Source: Eutypa lata (Eukaryota > Ascomycota > Sordariomycetes > Xylariales > Diatrypaceae). From it: 64,000 nucleotides of DNA. Below the pieces are notes generated by a model, which saw nothing but the letters and a program-made list of their open reading frames with translations, did not search any database and was not told the DNA's origin. The number at the start of each line of letters is the position of its first letter. The first letter of the stretch is position 1. The stretch lies in assembly GCA_022661535.1 (NCBI GenBank), contig JAKULF010000001.1, positions 124,001 through 188,000 on the forward strand. The letters run 5' to 3'. Position numbers and translations under genes: made by a program. Shown here piece after piece: positions 1 to 10,095 of the stretch.

Positions 1-180
1 CCATCGCTTCCCCCATTTCCTCGAACTGATCTAATAACAGAAGTCTTGACTTCAGAACTATTGTGATCTGTTCGCCATCCGCCATCAACCAGCACAACAC
101 CGTCCAAAACGATCGTCATCTCTTTACCGACCTGTAACCTCACATTTTCAAGACAAGAGTCTACTTGAAAACCGCAATCA

Positions 181-1084
181 TGCCTGGCGTTCGTAAGTCA
201 TCCGGTCCTGTCCTTAGTTTTTGGAACACGTGAAGTCTTGCGATGCAACCGAATATATCCTTCTCGTGCTTCCTGAAGCTGCGAATCCTGACAATAGCCC
301 TCGGTCCATCATTTTCATGATGCACGCTCGCCTGACATCCTGGGTTGATGGCCACCTCCCCTTGGTGCATGACGTTATCATTTCGCGACTTTGACCCTGT
401 ACCGCGAAGCCATTAAGCGAGACGGTAAGCTAACCCATAATTTTTCATCGCAGCTCTTGGTGCTCTCGACAACCTTAAGGCTAAGCTCAAGGCTGCCTTC
501 AAAAAGAAGTCCAAGAAGGGTGGAAAGACAGAGGCCGAGCCGACGAAGCCTGCTGGAGACAAGCCTGCGGAAACGACGACTGCCCCGGCGGCGGGAGCTG
601 CTGCTGCGGCTCCTGCTGCTGCTGTAACCGAGCCCGCTAAACCCGAGGAGGCCCCTGCTGGTGAGTTGCCATAAACTTTATGCCTCCCAATCGTTTAGCA
701 TATCGCAGCCACTCGCTAACCCAGATGGCAGCGGCTCCTACCGATGCTCCGGCCACTAAGCCTGAGGAGACCAAGACTGAAGCTCGTAAGTCTTCGCTAT
801 ATCTCTTAATCGTAGCATTGCTATCTCCAAAATATGAATTCGGAAGCGCATAACCTCTGAAGAAGTGATATGATTCCACTGCGCCTTGTATAGCTTGCAA
901 GCATGGTCATCTCGAATCATTCGCTAATTGAAACCGTCTCTTAGCTGCTGCTCCCGAGCCTGCCGCCCCGGTTGCTGCCCCGGCCGCCACCGAAGCCACT
1001 CCTGCCGCTGCGACTGATGCTACCGCAACTCCGGCCCCTGCCGCCGAGGCCAAGGAGGAGCCAAAGCCCGCTGCCACTGCCTAA
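181..1084 (+). CDS. Small Lys-rich/Ala-Pro-rich protein, 4 exons, 137 aa
   Basis: Exons by splice signals: 181-193, 454-660, 732-785, 945-1084; the phases match at each junction and the frame ends at TAA 1082-1084. The N-terminus (residues 1-30) is short and basic (LKAKLKAAFKKKSKKGG), as in a membrane-binding or nucleic-acid-binding helix. The rest is low-complexity Ala/Pro/Glu/Thr with repeated AAP, KPEE and ATEA words and looks disordered. There is no signal peptide or membrane segment. The third exon is preceded by two close AG sites (722-724 and 729-731); only the second keeps the Ala/Pro frame. I do not recognise the family and infer no function. The next gene converges on it from the right. 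Confidence 0.65.
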
Positions 1085-2695
1085 ACCCTACGATCGCATG
1101 TCCTAAATCGTGCCTGGCTGCCTGATCATATGGATATTTCCGACGGTTGAAACTAGGGCGAGGAGGGAATGGCAAGGGATATATTGGCTGAAGTTGTGTG
1201 ATTTTGGTGTCTGGCTTTTCTGAAGGATGAACGTGTCATTTTAGGGATAATGCGGTGGATAGCACGTTTTTAGTACCCTCTGGATGATATGGGCGATGAT
1301 TTTTTCGCCGGAGATATCCATAATGTTTTGAGATTCGAGAGATACCCAAGGAGAAAAAATAAATTGCAGTCTTCTAGGCTGAGAAATTGTTTATTGCAGG
1401 ATTACCTACATTTACCTAGGAAGTACCGCTATTGATCAATAGCTCTTAAAAATGCCCAGCTATGTGACGTCATCAAGCTTGCTATGGTGGCGCTTGTACT
1501 AGCTTGGCTAGCGTAATGTGGCACTTTGACTACCTATGCGGCTTACTGTTACCTACCTATTATCTAGCAGTGCCTACCAGTGAGTTCGATCTCTGTTTAT
1601 TAGATACTTGGTTAAGCAGTATCATTCTAGAGACTACTACGGTCAAAGTTAGGGGCTCATGAATGTGTCTTATGTTGGCCTTGCATTTTCGGTTTCTATG
1701 CACGGGGTTCGAGCATGAACCCCTTATGAAGGCAGCATTGCATTGCATTGCATACATGCATGTAAGTGAATCTGGAGGGAAAAGGGTAATAAATTGATTA
1801 ACATGGGGACATATCATTGTCTCACCTAGATTCATAGAATGATACAGCTTTATAGAATAAATGATATAGGATGAAAGCGCAGGCTTCTGTTATAGTGTCT
1901 ATGTGGGTAGGCTATGATTTGTGTAAGGGACGAAGCCTTCTTCTGATCACTGTAAAAGGTTCGATTTACCTGGCTGCAATATAGTTAATGATGCTGTAGG
2001 GTGTGTATTGCTGCTGATACCTAGATAGTTAGTATACTTGGCTTCTCCCCTATCTGTATACTGCTGCCCGGTGAAATAAGGGAAAGGATAGGATCTGTGC
2101 TTTGCCTAGATAGTTTGTAAGACTAACTATTTGTTATTATAGGTCTTCTTGCTTAATACGAGCTTTAGTGAAGTCCTGTGCATGTGCTTAAGTTGCTTAG
2201 CTGTCAAACAATAGGGGTTTTATATCAGTTTTTTGAGGCTGAACTACGTTTATAGACGAGACACTGGTATGTCGTAAAAAGCCACATGGCAACTTTGTCC
2301 AATAGTAGCAGCTGACTATTCATATCATCCAAGCATGATCAGTTAGTTCACAACGGGGAAGAAATAGATTGTCCGAGGCACTCTTATGATAAGGGTTGAG
2401 CTAGGTACCTATGCTTTGTGGTGTACTTCTTTAGATAAACTTATAAATCTACAACAAATTAGTTTACATTTATCGTATAGGTCGAGTCGAACCTCTCTTG
2501 ATATAATGAGCGGGAATCTCATGATGCAATGCTTGTTTCGTGGGATATGTGTGGTTTACCAGCACGTTTGACAGCTAATATGACACGAAGCTATAGTTAC
2601 TGACTGACTTCGACGCCTAGCTGACCCCTAGCGAATATATATACCCAAGCACAAGTATTCATATCCTAAGAATACCACAGCCGTCTACCATTGTT
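1085..2695. other. Intergenic, convergent 3' flanks
   Basis: AT-rich spacer between the ends of two convergent genes. It contains a perfect 7-bp stem hairpin at 1704-1723 (GGGGTTC, six-base loop, GAACCCC) and a CATTG triplet repeat at 1736-1750. No open frame with gene-like composition or splice signals was found on either strand. Confidence 0.6.
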
Positions 2696-4133
2696 TCATC
2701 CGCTTGGTCTGTCACTAGATTTTGCCCAAGGTGCGGCAACATTGCCTTGTAGCTGGGGAGGTCTTGGTATTGGATGACTGGAACCGAGTGGTCCCCGCGA
2801 ATTTGACATACCTAGTCCACTTGGAGGAGGCATTGTTGTATTCTGAGCCCACGGGGCTGCCATCCCTGATAACCCTCCTCCCGCGGTAGGTATAGATGAC
2901 GATGTTGTTGGTTGGTTAGTTAGGTGTATCGAATGTTGCGGGGTACTGGCATTGGGGTCTTGTTCCCAGGAGAAGAGGGAACCAAAATAGAAATGTTGCA
3001 CTACCGGGAACTTGGAGAGAACTTCAGCATTGAACATCTTGATCATTCCCTATTATCTAGTTAGCGAATTGTTCTGGAAGTATATCCTAACCGTGCCATC
3101 TAACCTTGTTGACTTTGCCCCAGCCGTCCTTGATTCCTGAGATGTCAAACAATATCGGGCTATGCTCCCAGAATGGACCCTTTTTGACGTCGTTGATGAA
3201 CCCAATGGCCGAGAAATACATGTTTCTTTTTCTTTCTTCGTCGACATATTCTGACTTGACCACTAAGCCAGGCTTGGGAGCACGAAAGAGGGAACCCTCC
3301 ATAGGCATCGGCTCGTTATCTGTAATAGCACGGCTTAACTGTGCTGAACCATAGATATATGGTTGGAAGGAATGATCGTCTAGTCCCCACACGCCATGTG
3401 AGCCGGCAGGTTCTAGTGTGTACGTCAGAATGAGGCGGCGCACTACCCGAAGATACGGCTCAAACACCCCAAGGACAATGTTGCGTTCTATGTCACCATC
3501 GAGCTGCCCGTCTTTGAATGTGCCAAGTTTCCACAAGCATCCGAGGAAGGCTAAGAAGCTCAGCTCATGGCCAGTACCATAATCAAGCCTCTGTGCACTG
3601 CCGAACCCGCCAAGAAAATACGCCTTTAGTTCGTCTACGGCTGTGACATCAGCGCCGCCGCTTGCGGAGCCGAAGTTGAGAATGGATTCAGGTAAATATT
3701 CGCGAAGAAGCTCCGACGTTCTCCCCTCTAGTATCTGGTACCATTTGCGGAAGCTCACATTACCGAAGCGTCGAGGGCCCGGATCAGGAGGGGCTTCATC
3801 GATGTAGGATTCCACCTTGGACAACATTTCCTGGAGTTTGCGTACAGATTCGGCTGGTTTTGTTTCGTATTCTGAGCCTATCTGGAAAGTTTGAAACTTC
3901 TCCTTGCCATCCTCACCCTTTATTTTCCGTGGACACATGGCGCGGTTCAACTGCATGACAAACAAGCCGATATCCCTGTACGCTTTTGATGTTAGGAAGT
4001 GGGAGACATCTGGGCCTTCGTTTATCCTCTTGACTGGATTGATGAATTGGTGTGGCTTCGATGGATCTAGAACCTCTAGGACTGGGAATTGTTGTCTTGT
4101 TTGACTTTGCGATGAACCTTGGGTAGAGCCCAT
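2696..4133 (-). CDS. rrd1: Serine/threonine phosphatase 2A activator (PTPA / Rrd1 family), 460 aa
   Basis: Exon 1 is 4133-3105 and exon 2 is 3049-2696; the 55-nt intron (CTAAC branch site, TAG end) joins ...GWGKVNK to [11 protein letters not shown], restoring a continuous PTPA core. Family hallmarks are visible: PFPVLEV-like N-terminus, '[16 protein letters not shown]', 'YGTGHELSF' and 'GVWGLDDH' (peptide/PP2A and nucleotide-binding regions), '[11 protein letters not shown]', and '[14 protein letters not shown]' near the end. PTPA proteins reactivate PP2A and related phosphatases and have peptidyl-prolyl isomerase activity, in cytosol and nucleus. After the core there is a disordered tail of about 85 residues with two AAPWA motifs; such tails are typical of the activator-1 (Rrd1) branch in moulds, which is why I prefer rrd1 over rrd2. 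It is divergent from the next gene across a 720-bp spacer. Confidence 0.92.
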
Positions 4134-4853
4134 GTTGGCAAGTAGATCTTCAACGTAGGTTGAGAATGCGAGAGAAGGTGGTAAGGCAGGTTTTGGTGAA
4201 TAAGCTTCACGAGCTCATGTATGTGAAGAAATGGCTGGTTCTGTAATGTTGTTATAATGGAAGATGCCTTTTTTATCTACACTCATGTAGTGGAAAGTGA
4301 GGTAGGTTTATACACGGAATATGTTATTAGTATGCATGTGGTAGATAGATGTCGTAATTATCCCACCTACCTAACCTATATCTAACCCCACTATCTATCT
4401 ATAGGGACTATAACGATGAAGTAGCTGCCCAAGGCTGGTCAAGCTGCCTAAGCTGTGGGGAAGTAACTAAAGCTTACCCCCCTGCCCCCATACATATCTC
4501 TAGGAGGTAGGTAGTATTGTACATACAGCTCTAGTACATAACAAGAACTACATACCGGTATGTACCTTTAGCTCTTGCATTTATTATGGAAGCAACTTCC
4601 CTAGAGTTAAGGATCCCACTGATGGGCCGATCGCCTGAACAAATCCTTTTGTTTTGGCGAAGGCTTCTAGATTTCACTACTCTCTAGTTACCTCTTACTA
4701 CCACTTATGACAATACAACGTCTCAAGTTTTTGCCATCTTTCCCTTCAGTAACTACTATTAGGTAGTTCCGGTTACGAGTCTTGAAAAGCTGGGGCTACC
4801 TTTCTCCCTTATGAAACTTTCCCCAATCAACGTTAAACCTGCAAAATGCAATC
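4134..4853. other. Divergent promoter region
   Basis: Spacer between two divergently transcribed genes. It contains several TAGGTAG/TACCTA words (for example 4374-4390 and 4503-4514) and pyrimidine-rich stretches just before both start codons. No ORF or clear TATA element. Confidence 0.5.
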
Positions 4854-7496
4854 ATGGTGTACACTCGAAGTTCGGCTTCTCGAAACACCGCTCCGACCCG
4901 AGGCAAGCCGCCTATCGAAAATTACGAAGTAGAACCCGAAAGCTCAGACGAAGACGATGAGGGTATTCCAAGTCAACGGGCCGTATCCACTCCCCGGCGT
5001 AAGGGTGCTGTCACCCTGTGCCTCCCTAAGAGATCTCGCGATGACGATTCCCCGTCCTCAGGCAAATCAAAGCGACGAATGCCCAGTTCCCAGATACCTA
5101 GTTTGGGGGGAGACCGGCCCCGATTGGGCTCTAATTCCTCCCAGACTGCGCCTCGAGCTGTTATTAAGAAGGATATTGGGAAGGAAGCCAGCAATGAAAG
5201 CCCCAGTCCAGACGCCGAAAACGAGGTGTCAGACGAGTTGGTGAAATGTGTTAGCTCTATTCTACACCCCCGGGACTTGCCTGTGCAGCAACAGACGTTG
5301 GAAGAGTCGCCTAGCGACCAATTGCTACAGGAAGAGCTATTACTAGCGACGGATCAGAGCAAATTTGAACATGGAGTTGAATCTGGACCGGAAGAACACT
5401 CGGATAGACTTAGTAAAACTGAAACGTCTCATTCCGATGTAGACGATCTCGATGTGAAAGACAATGCTTCAGCTCCCGATGACGAACCAATTGCTGCTAG
5501 CGAAGACCTTAGCATGGTGCCAGGCATTACCGTTGATCTTAACGACACGGCACGACTTTCACCTGCTCCACATGAACCTTCGAGTGACCAGCAAGATCCC
5601 TATGAAATTCCCATCTCCCCACCACCAATTATACATCTGGATGAAGAGGATGCTTTGTTTGTAGAGGCTCCCGAGTCAGTGGACGAGCCAATGCCTGAAC
5701 GTGAAGTTCAGGAGACCCCATCCACCCCACCCTTTCAGGTTTTGCGCCTTCCCCCGGGCAAAGTTCCATCGCAGACCCATACACCTCTTAAACATGGAGA
5801 CACCGAGGCACGAGATACGATATACCCGGTTGAAAAAGCTCCTCGCGGGGAAGCAAATCTTGGAGTTGAGCCTGAGAAAAGACCTGATGGTATACACAGA
5901 ACTGCGTTAGCCGCGGAAGAAAACATAGCTAGACGTCGTAACATTCCAGACAAATCTAGGAGCTCAGCGGAAGATACTGACGCCAACGAATATCTGGCAA
6001 TAAGCGATAGCGATGCAGACAAGTCTGGGGGCTCGGCTGAAGATCCGGAGCACGACGAATACCTAAATATAAGCGACAGCGAGACAGAAAAACCTATGGG
6101 TTCAGCGGAAACCCCGGACGACAACGAGTATATAGGAATAAACGACAGCAAGATTGATAACGATCATCATCGCGACAACATCAAGTCTCCCTCTATTGAT
6201 GGTGTCGATAGTGACGTCGGTAACGAGCCTGATATTGACTTATCTGTCGAGGAAAGTTTCTCTAGAGACATCATGCTTTTTAAAAATCGTCGTATACCAG
6301 AGGAGGAAGTGCTTTCTGAGGTATTTGATGGCCCACCCGAGGATGACCTCATCGCCATTCATATACAGCCCGATGTATTCAAGAAAGCAATGAATATCAT
6401 GGAACTTAATCCCTGGTGTGATTCACGGCGAGGTGGGCCAATTCAAACATTGGATGCAGCAATGGCAAAGACCCAACCGGGCCGATATATCATGCCGTTC
6501 CTAGCAAAGCTCAGGAGACTGTACTTAGCAACCCCAAGAGCCCCGCTACTAAGAGAGCAAAATATGTTTCTGTCTGAACATAGCGACATGATTACTTACT
6601 ATTTTTCTAAGATTGATACTCTAGTCACCCATATTTGCACCGAACGACTCAAGAGGCCTGAACAAAACCAGTCTGCTACTGACCAAAATGGGGTGAAACG
6701 TAGTAAAATGGCAGACGAGATTATGTCTCTCATCATTCCTACGATTTTACGAGCCATAGAATCGGCATGGAAGCTCGGGGGCGACCAGGAAAACAACGCA
6801 CAGCTCACAACTTCCACAGTTGAGTTTCTTAGGAGAGGAATTGGTTGGATAAATCGGCTGTACTACCGAGCATCAGAGGAACTATCAAAGAAAGACAAGT
6901 CTTCGGCCTGGGACCGTATGATGAAAAACCGAGGAGCCAAGCTACAGAACAGAGGCAGGTTCGCCGCACTCCTGGATCGAATGGTTGATCGATTAAATCG
7001 CGCTCCTGATATGCTGCTGGCAAAAGAGAATGAGGAGATGGAGAAGCAGCGAAAGCTAATAAGGCAGAGGGAAATAGCGATGCGGTGGGAGGAAGACAGA
7101 CGGGAAAGACAGCGAAGAATTAAGGAGCAGAATCGCAGAGCATTCCTGTCTATTGAGGGCAAAAGCATGCATTCGACAGTCTTACCATCGCCTTCGAGAA
7201 AGGCGACATCAACGATTCACCAGCTTCCTCTATCCAAGCAGAAGTGGTCACAGGAAGAGAAAGAATTTCTTTTCAGACAGTTGAGCCAATCGTATCCCAA
7301 CCTGCCTGATCTAACCGGCCATATCCGTCAGGAACTTAACAGAGATCTTGACGATATCAGGGGCATGTCAAGGGTCATTCTAGGAGCGATTTTGAAGGAG
7401 GCGTATGATGAGGTGGGTGTTGAAACGAGCTCTACAAACATTGAGGCCGAGATCGAGAATATCTTCGCGTCTTCCGGGCATAACTACAACAACTAA
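4854..7496 (+). CDS. Acidic protein with SUMO-interaction-like motifs and a possible Myb/SANT-like C-terminus, 880 aa
   Basis: A single uninterrupted ORF. Residues 1-110 are basic/Ser-rich with KRSR and KSKRR clusters that could be nuclear localisation signals. Residues 110-490 are very acidic and disordered and contain 'PPIIHLDEEDALF', a good match to a SUMO-interacting motif (hydrophobic core followed by acids), plus three tandem 23-residue repeats with EYLAISDSD-like cores. Residues about 520-720 look helical and ordered. About 715-770 is a charged Glu/Arg/Gln-rich helix (probably coiled coil). At about 800-860, 'KWSQEEKEFLFRQLSQSYPNLPDL' begins like a Myb/SANT helix with the spaced Trp. 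This suggests a nuclear chromatin- or SUMO-linked protein, but I do not recognise the family and function is inference only. Confidence 0.85.
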   Translation: MVYTRSSASRNTAPTRGKPPIENYEVEPESSDEDDEGIPSQRAVSTPRRKGAVTLCLPKRSRDDDSPSSGKSKRRMPSSQIPSLGGDRPRLGSNSSQTAPRAVIKKDIGKEASNESPSPDAENEVSDELVKCVSSILHPRDLPVQQQTLEESPSDQLLQEELLLATDQSKFEHGVESGPEEHSDRLSKTETSHSDVDDLDVKDNASAPDDEPIAASEDLSMVPGITVDLNDTARLSPAPHEPSSDQQDPYEIPISPPPIIHLDEEDALFVEAPESVDEPMPEREVQETPSTPPFQVLRLPPGKVPSQTHTPLKHGDTEARDTIYPVEKAPRGEANLGVEPEKRPDGIHRTALAAEENIARRRNIPDKSRSSAEDTDANEYLAISDSDADKSGGSAEDPEHDEYLNISDSETEKPMGSAETPDDNEYIGINDSKIDNDHHRDNIKSPSIDGVDSDVGNEPDIDLSVEESFSRDIMLFKNRRIPEEEVLSEVFDGPPEDDLIAIHIQPDVFKKAMNIMELNPWCDSRRGGPIQTLDAAMAKTQPGRYIMPFLAKLRRLYLATPRAPLLREQNMFLSEHSDMITYYFSKIDTLVTHICTERLKRPEQNQSATDQNGVKRSKMADEIMSLIIPTILRAIESAWKLGGDQENNAQLTTSTVEFLRRGIGWINRLYYRASEELSKKDKSSAWDRMMKNRGAKLQNRGRFAALLDRMVDRLNRAPDMLLAKENEEMEKQRKLIRQREIAMRWEEDRRERQRRIKEQNRRAFLSIEGKSMHSTVLPSPSRKATSTIHQLPLSKQKWSQEEKEFLFRQLSQSYPNLPDLTGHIRQELNRDLDDIRGMSRVILGAILKEAYDEVGVETSSTNIEAEIENIFASSGHNYNN
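5961..6161 (+). repeat. Three tandem 69-bp (23-aa) coding repeats
   Basis: Units start at 5961, 6030 and 6099, exactly 69 bp apart, in frame. Each encodes [S/G]SAE-x6-[N/D]EY[L/I]-x-I-[S/N]DS followed by charged residues; the third unit is two residues shorter. The protein pattern is better conserved than the DNA, pointing to selection on the motif. Confidence 0.85.
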
Positions 7497-9404
7497 ATTC
7501 GGGTTTGCTTAGGTGTATTGATGGATGGTTGCGGTTCTTTTATTGCTTAGCGAGCACTGAGATACCCCATTGCTTTTTTTATTTTATTTTACAGAACCCC
7601 GCCTTAGATCGTGGTTCTCTAGTTAGAAGTTAGATTGAACTTCCAATAGCACATAAAAATACTTAATACCTGGCTTAGGTTTATGATTTTCGGCCGTTAT
7701 ATTCAATATCTCACGCTTAGGCTTTCCCCCTCTTAATTACCCATCTATTACACTTGAGATGGTGTTACTTACCTACAGATTCGGCCCCTGACATCAGGTC
7801 GACGAGTGACCCCGACGCCATTCTCACGGCATCTGAGGATGAGGCACGAAGGGTCGTCAAATACACCACATTTGGTAAGTTTGGTGATAATAATGACTGC
7901 ATTTTTGGCCAACTGAAAAAGAAGTAAACTGAAACTAGCTTGGACGGGTTCACCTTTGTGTGGAAGCGCATCCCGGACAAGAACAACTATCCAGAAGTAC
8001 CTTGCTAAGATAGTACTTACCGTGGTCCTAACAACAGCTTTCCCCAGGAAGCTGGCTACATCAAGCGCCCCTCCCTTTGTATAGACGAAGAAGGCGCCGA
8101 AGACCATGAGATGGCCCGCAAGCTTTAGAGGCCATGATTATGAAGCGAATTGCCGAGTGTCTTCATGAAAGCACCGCGTCGTACTGCAGCTATCACCTCT
8201 CTAACGGACGACTGAAAGGCATTGTAAGCGATATAAGAATACTCTTAAGCTTCGTCCTCAGTTTGGGGGTTGAACAGGGGCGCGTTCACACATAACAACC
8301 TAAACCCACATTTGTAACACCATGATCCAAGGAAACATTGATCAACTTTGATTCATGCCAGCAATCCGGTGAAAGACATATATCCTATCTCCTTAAAAAG
8401 CTATGAAACTACAATGCTTCACCTTATTGTTTTCTTTCAAGTCAGTTTACTCCGAGATTTAACTACATACCTAGCTTCAGATTTACATAAGCGAAAAGTA
8501 AAACGATAATTACACTAACTATACCCAATTCATCGAAAACGGGGTTAACGTAATTATAATTTATAACAATTTACCTAATGTACCTAGGTAGGTAGTGCAA
8601 GTAGATGATTACACCAGCAAGTGGCCAGTCGCGACGCGTAACGGGCTTCTGATATGCGCGTGTTCTTTCAGTCAACTGGTCTGCTAGTTTGGGGGTTTTT
8701 AGACATAGATAACGACGGTTGGATAAGCTGATATATACTTAACTAACGTTAGATAGATAGATGTAGTATCCTTAACTATAATGAGCTATAATATAATTAG
8801 ATGACTGCACCTGTATGGATGAAGTTCGGATTACCCCTCACAATCAACAGGTTTTAGAAGACGAATGATAAAACCGATCTACTCAAGCACTATCATATCT
8901 GACACCGGCGCTGAGGCGACAGCGCATGATCGTCTGAACCGTGGCTGGTCAATGGCTCAAGCCAAACGGGGCCTAGGCTTGCTATGTAGGCGAATAGAAA
9001 AGCGTCACTTACATGAGGCAAGAACCCGAGATGTTGCTCTTCCGTTTGGTGATTTAGAGACGCGCCAAGAACCATTGACGTTGTGCAAATAGAGGGAGGC
9101 TTGGAAGGGATCCTTGACCAAATCCAATAGTTTTTTTCATGGTCCCTGTTGTTATCCATTTTAGTTACTACGTGCGCTCGGGCCTCAATTGAGATAATTT
9201 GCCTTTGCTTGACTTGTCATGTAATAATAACTAACTGGAAAGTTGAATCTGACAGCTTTCATACCCAACTCTATCGTGTATACGTTTAAACTGAGAACAG
9301 TTGGTATATACATACATTCGACAAGTTTCACTCCTTAAGCACTTACCTATCTATAATTGGTCTCACTGCAAGGCGACCGATCAAGCTCTACACTGCGTGA
9401 ACTA
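7497..9404. other. Intergenic, mostly empty apart from a gene relic
   Basis: From 7739 to 8128 there is a decayed gene fragment (listed separately). The rest (8129-9404) is AT-rich, with TACCTAGGTAGGTAG at 8578-8593 and many short stops. The short minus-strand frame at 8893-9159 has no recognisable features. Confidence 0.5.
7739..8128 (+). pseudogene. Decayed fragment of an unidentified protein-coding gene
   Basis: One frame reads protein-like sequence from about 7739: 'SDPDAILTASEDEARRVVKY', then 'TTFGKFGDNND', an in-frame TAA at 7925-7927, then 'SLDGFTFVWKRIPDKNNYPE', a plausible 51-nt GT-AG intron (7997-8047, CTAAC branch site), and 'EAGYIKRPSLCIDEEGAEDH' to TAG 8126-8128. There is no start codon in frame. 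Composition (charged and aromatic residues, few repeats) is coding-like, and the frame is the same before and after the stop. A short intron removing the stop would have to be 15 nt, which is too short. I do not recognise the family. The opposite strand also has a 112-codon frame (7769-8107), so direction is not certain. Confidence 0.35.
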
Positions 9405-9429
9405 CATAGGCAGGGATTATTTTCATTAG
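9405..9429 (+). repeat. Left terminal inverted repeat of the MITE
   Basis: 25 bp, identical to the reverse complement of 9621-9645; just outside is TA. Confidence 0.9.
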
Positions 9430-9620
9430 TGCGTTACATTTTTAGGCCTTATGGAAGCTGTTAATTGATTGGCTGATCCAAGCCAAAGTGGCCTGCCGGT
9501 CAACTGAGTGCCCTAAGCTTACTGGCCTAATGCCCTAAACCTTTAGTGGTTGAATGCCCTACGCTATAGGGCTTTAGGGCCCAAACGCCCTGAAGCACAC
9601 AGCGTGGGGCATTTCACACG

Positions 9621-9645
9621 CTAATGAAAATAATCCCTGCCTATG
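9621..9645 (-). repeat. Right terminal inverted repeat of the MITE
   Basis: 25 bp, identical to the reverse complement of 9405-9429; followed by TA at 9646-9647. Confidence 0.9.
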
Positions 9646-10095
9646 TACGAATAAGGTACCTTGCAGGGCGCTTAACTACCTACATACATGTACCTAGTAG
9701 CTCTAGGTGGTCGCATTTCGATATTACCTGATTGCATACATACAGAGGAGCACCTAAGCTGCTAAGTTAGTACCACCTAAGTTAGTACAGTTGCCTACTT
9801 TATACTTATAAAGGTAAGTGGGAAATAAAATAGGGGAGATCGTCGCGAGATAATAAGAATACAAAGCAACTCAGCGTCCGTCGCCAATTGCAATTCTCAA
9901 CTCCCCCTCTCCCGACGTGTCAAGCAGTTCAATTGAAATCATCCGTGGACTTTCGGCAATCGACCTGGTCATCTCCACCCCTATAATAAGCTATTGCGAT
10001 TTTGGTAGGCATGAGAACGAATCTAAAAAAGGTTACTCTCTTATACGCTAACTTCAAAGCTTTTTAGTAGGAAGAAAAAGGAAGAGAAAAGAAAC
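9646..10095. other. Promoter and 5' UTR of the coiled-coil gene
   Basis: Contains TACCTA/TAGGTG words (about 9670-9780), then a pyrimidine-rich stretch (about 9895-9915) and an A-rich leader directly before the ATG at 10096. Nothing else recognisable. Confidence 0.45.

Larger units (their letters stand above)
9405..9645. mobile_element. 241-bp MITE with 25-bp perfect terminal inverted repeats and TA target duplication
   Basis: The left end (9405-9429, beginning CATAGGCAGGGATTATTTTC) is repeated as an exact reverse complement at the right end (9621-9645). Both ends are flanked by TA (9403-9404 and 9646-9647), the target-site duplication of Tc1/mariner and pogo-type transposases. The 191-bp interior has no ORF but has several 'TGCCCTA' words. 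A non-autonomous Tc1/mariner-type element is the likely class. No second copy was seen in this window. Confidence 0.85.

Noticed and set aside
1704..1723. B-box-like GGGGTTCGAG...AACCCC resembling a tRNA T arm
   Set aside because: It is a simple hairpin; no acceptor, D arm or anticodon arm around it.
8893..9159. 88-codon minus frame and overlapping 75-codon plus frame
   Set aside because: No domain, no splice context, no supporting composition.
9405..9645. CCCTAA-like words, possible telomere repeats
   Set aside because: They are scattered singles inside the MITE, not a tandem array.
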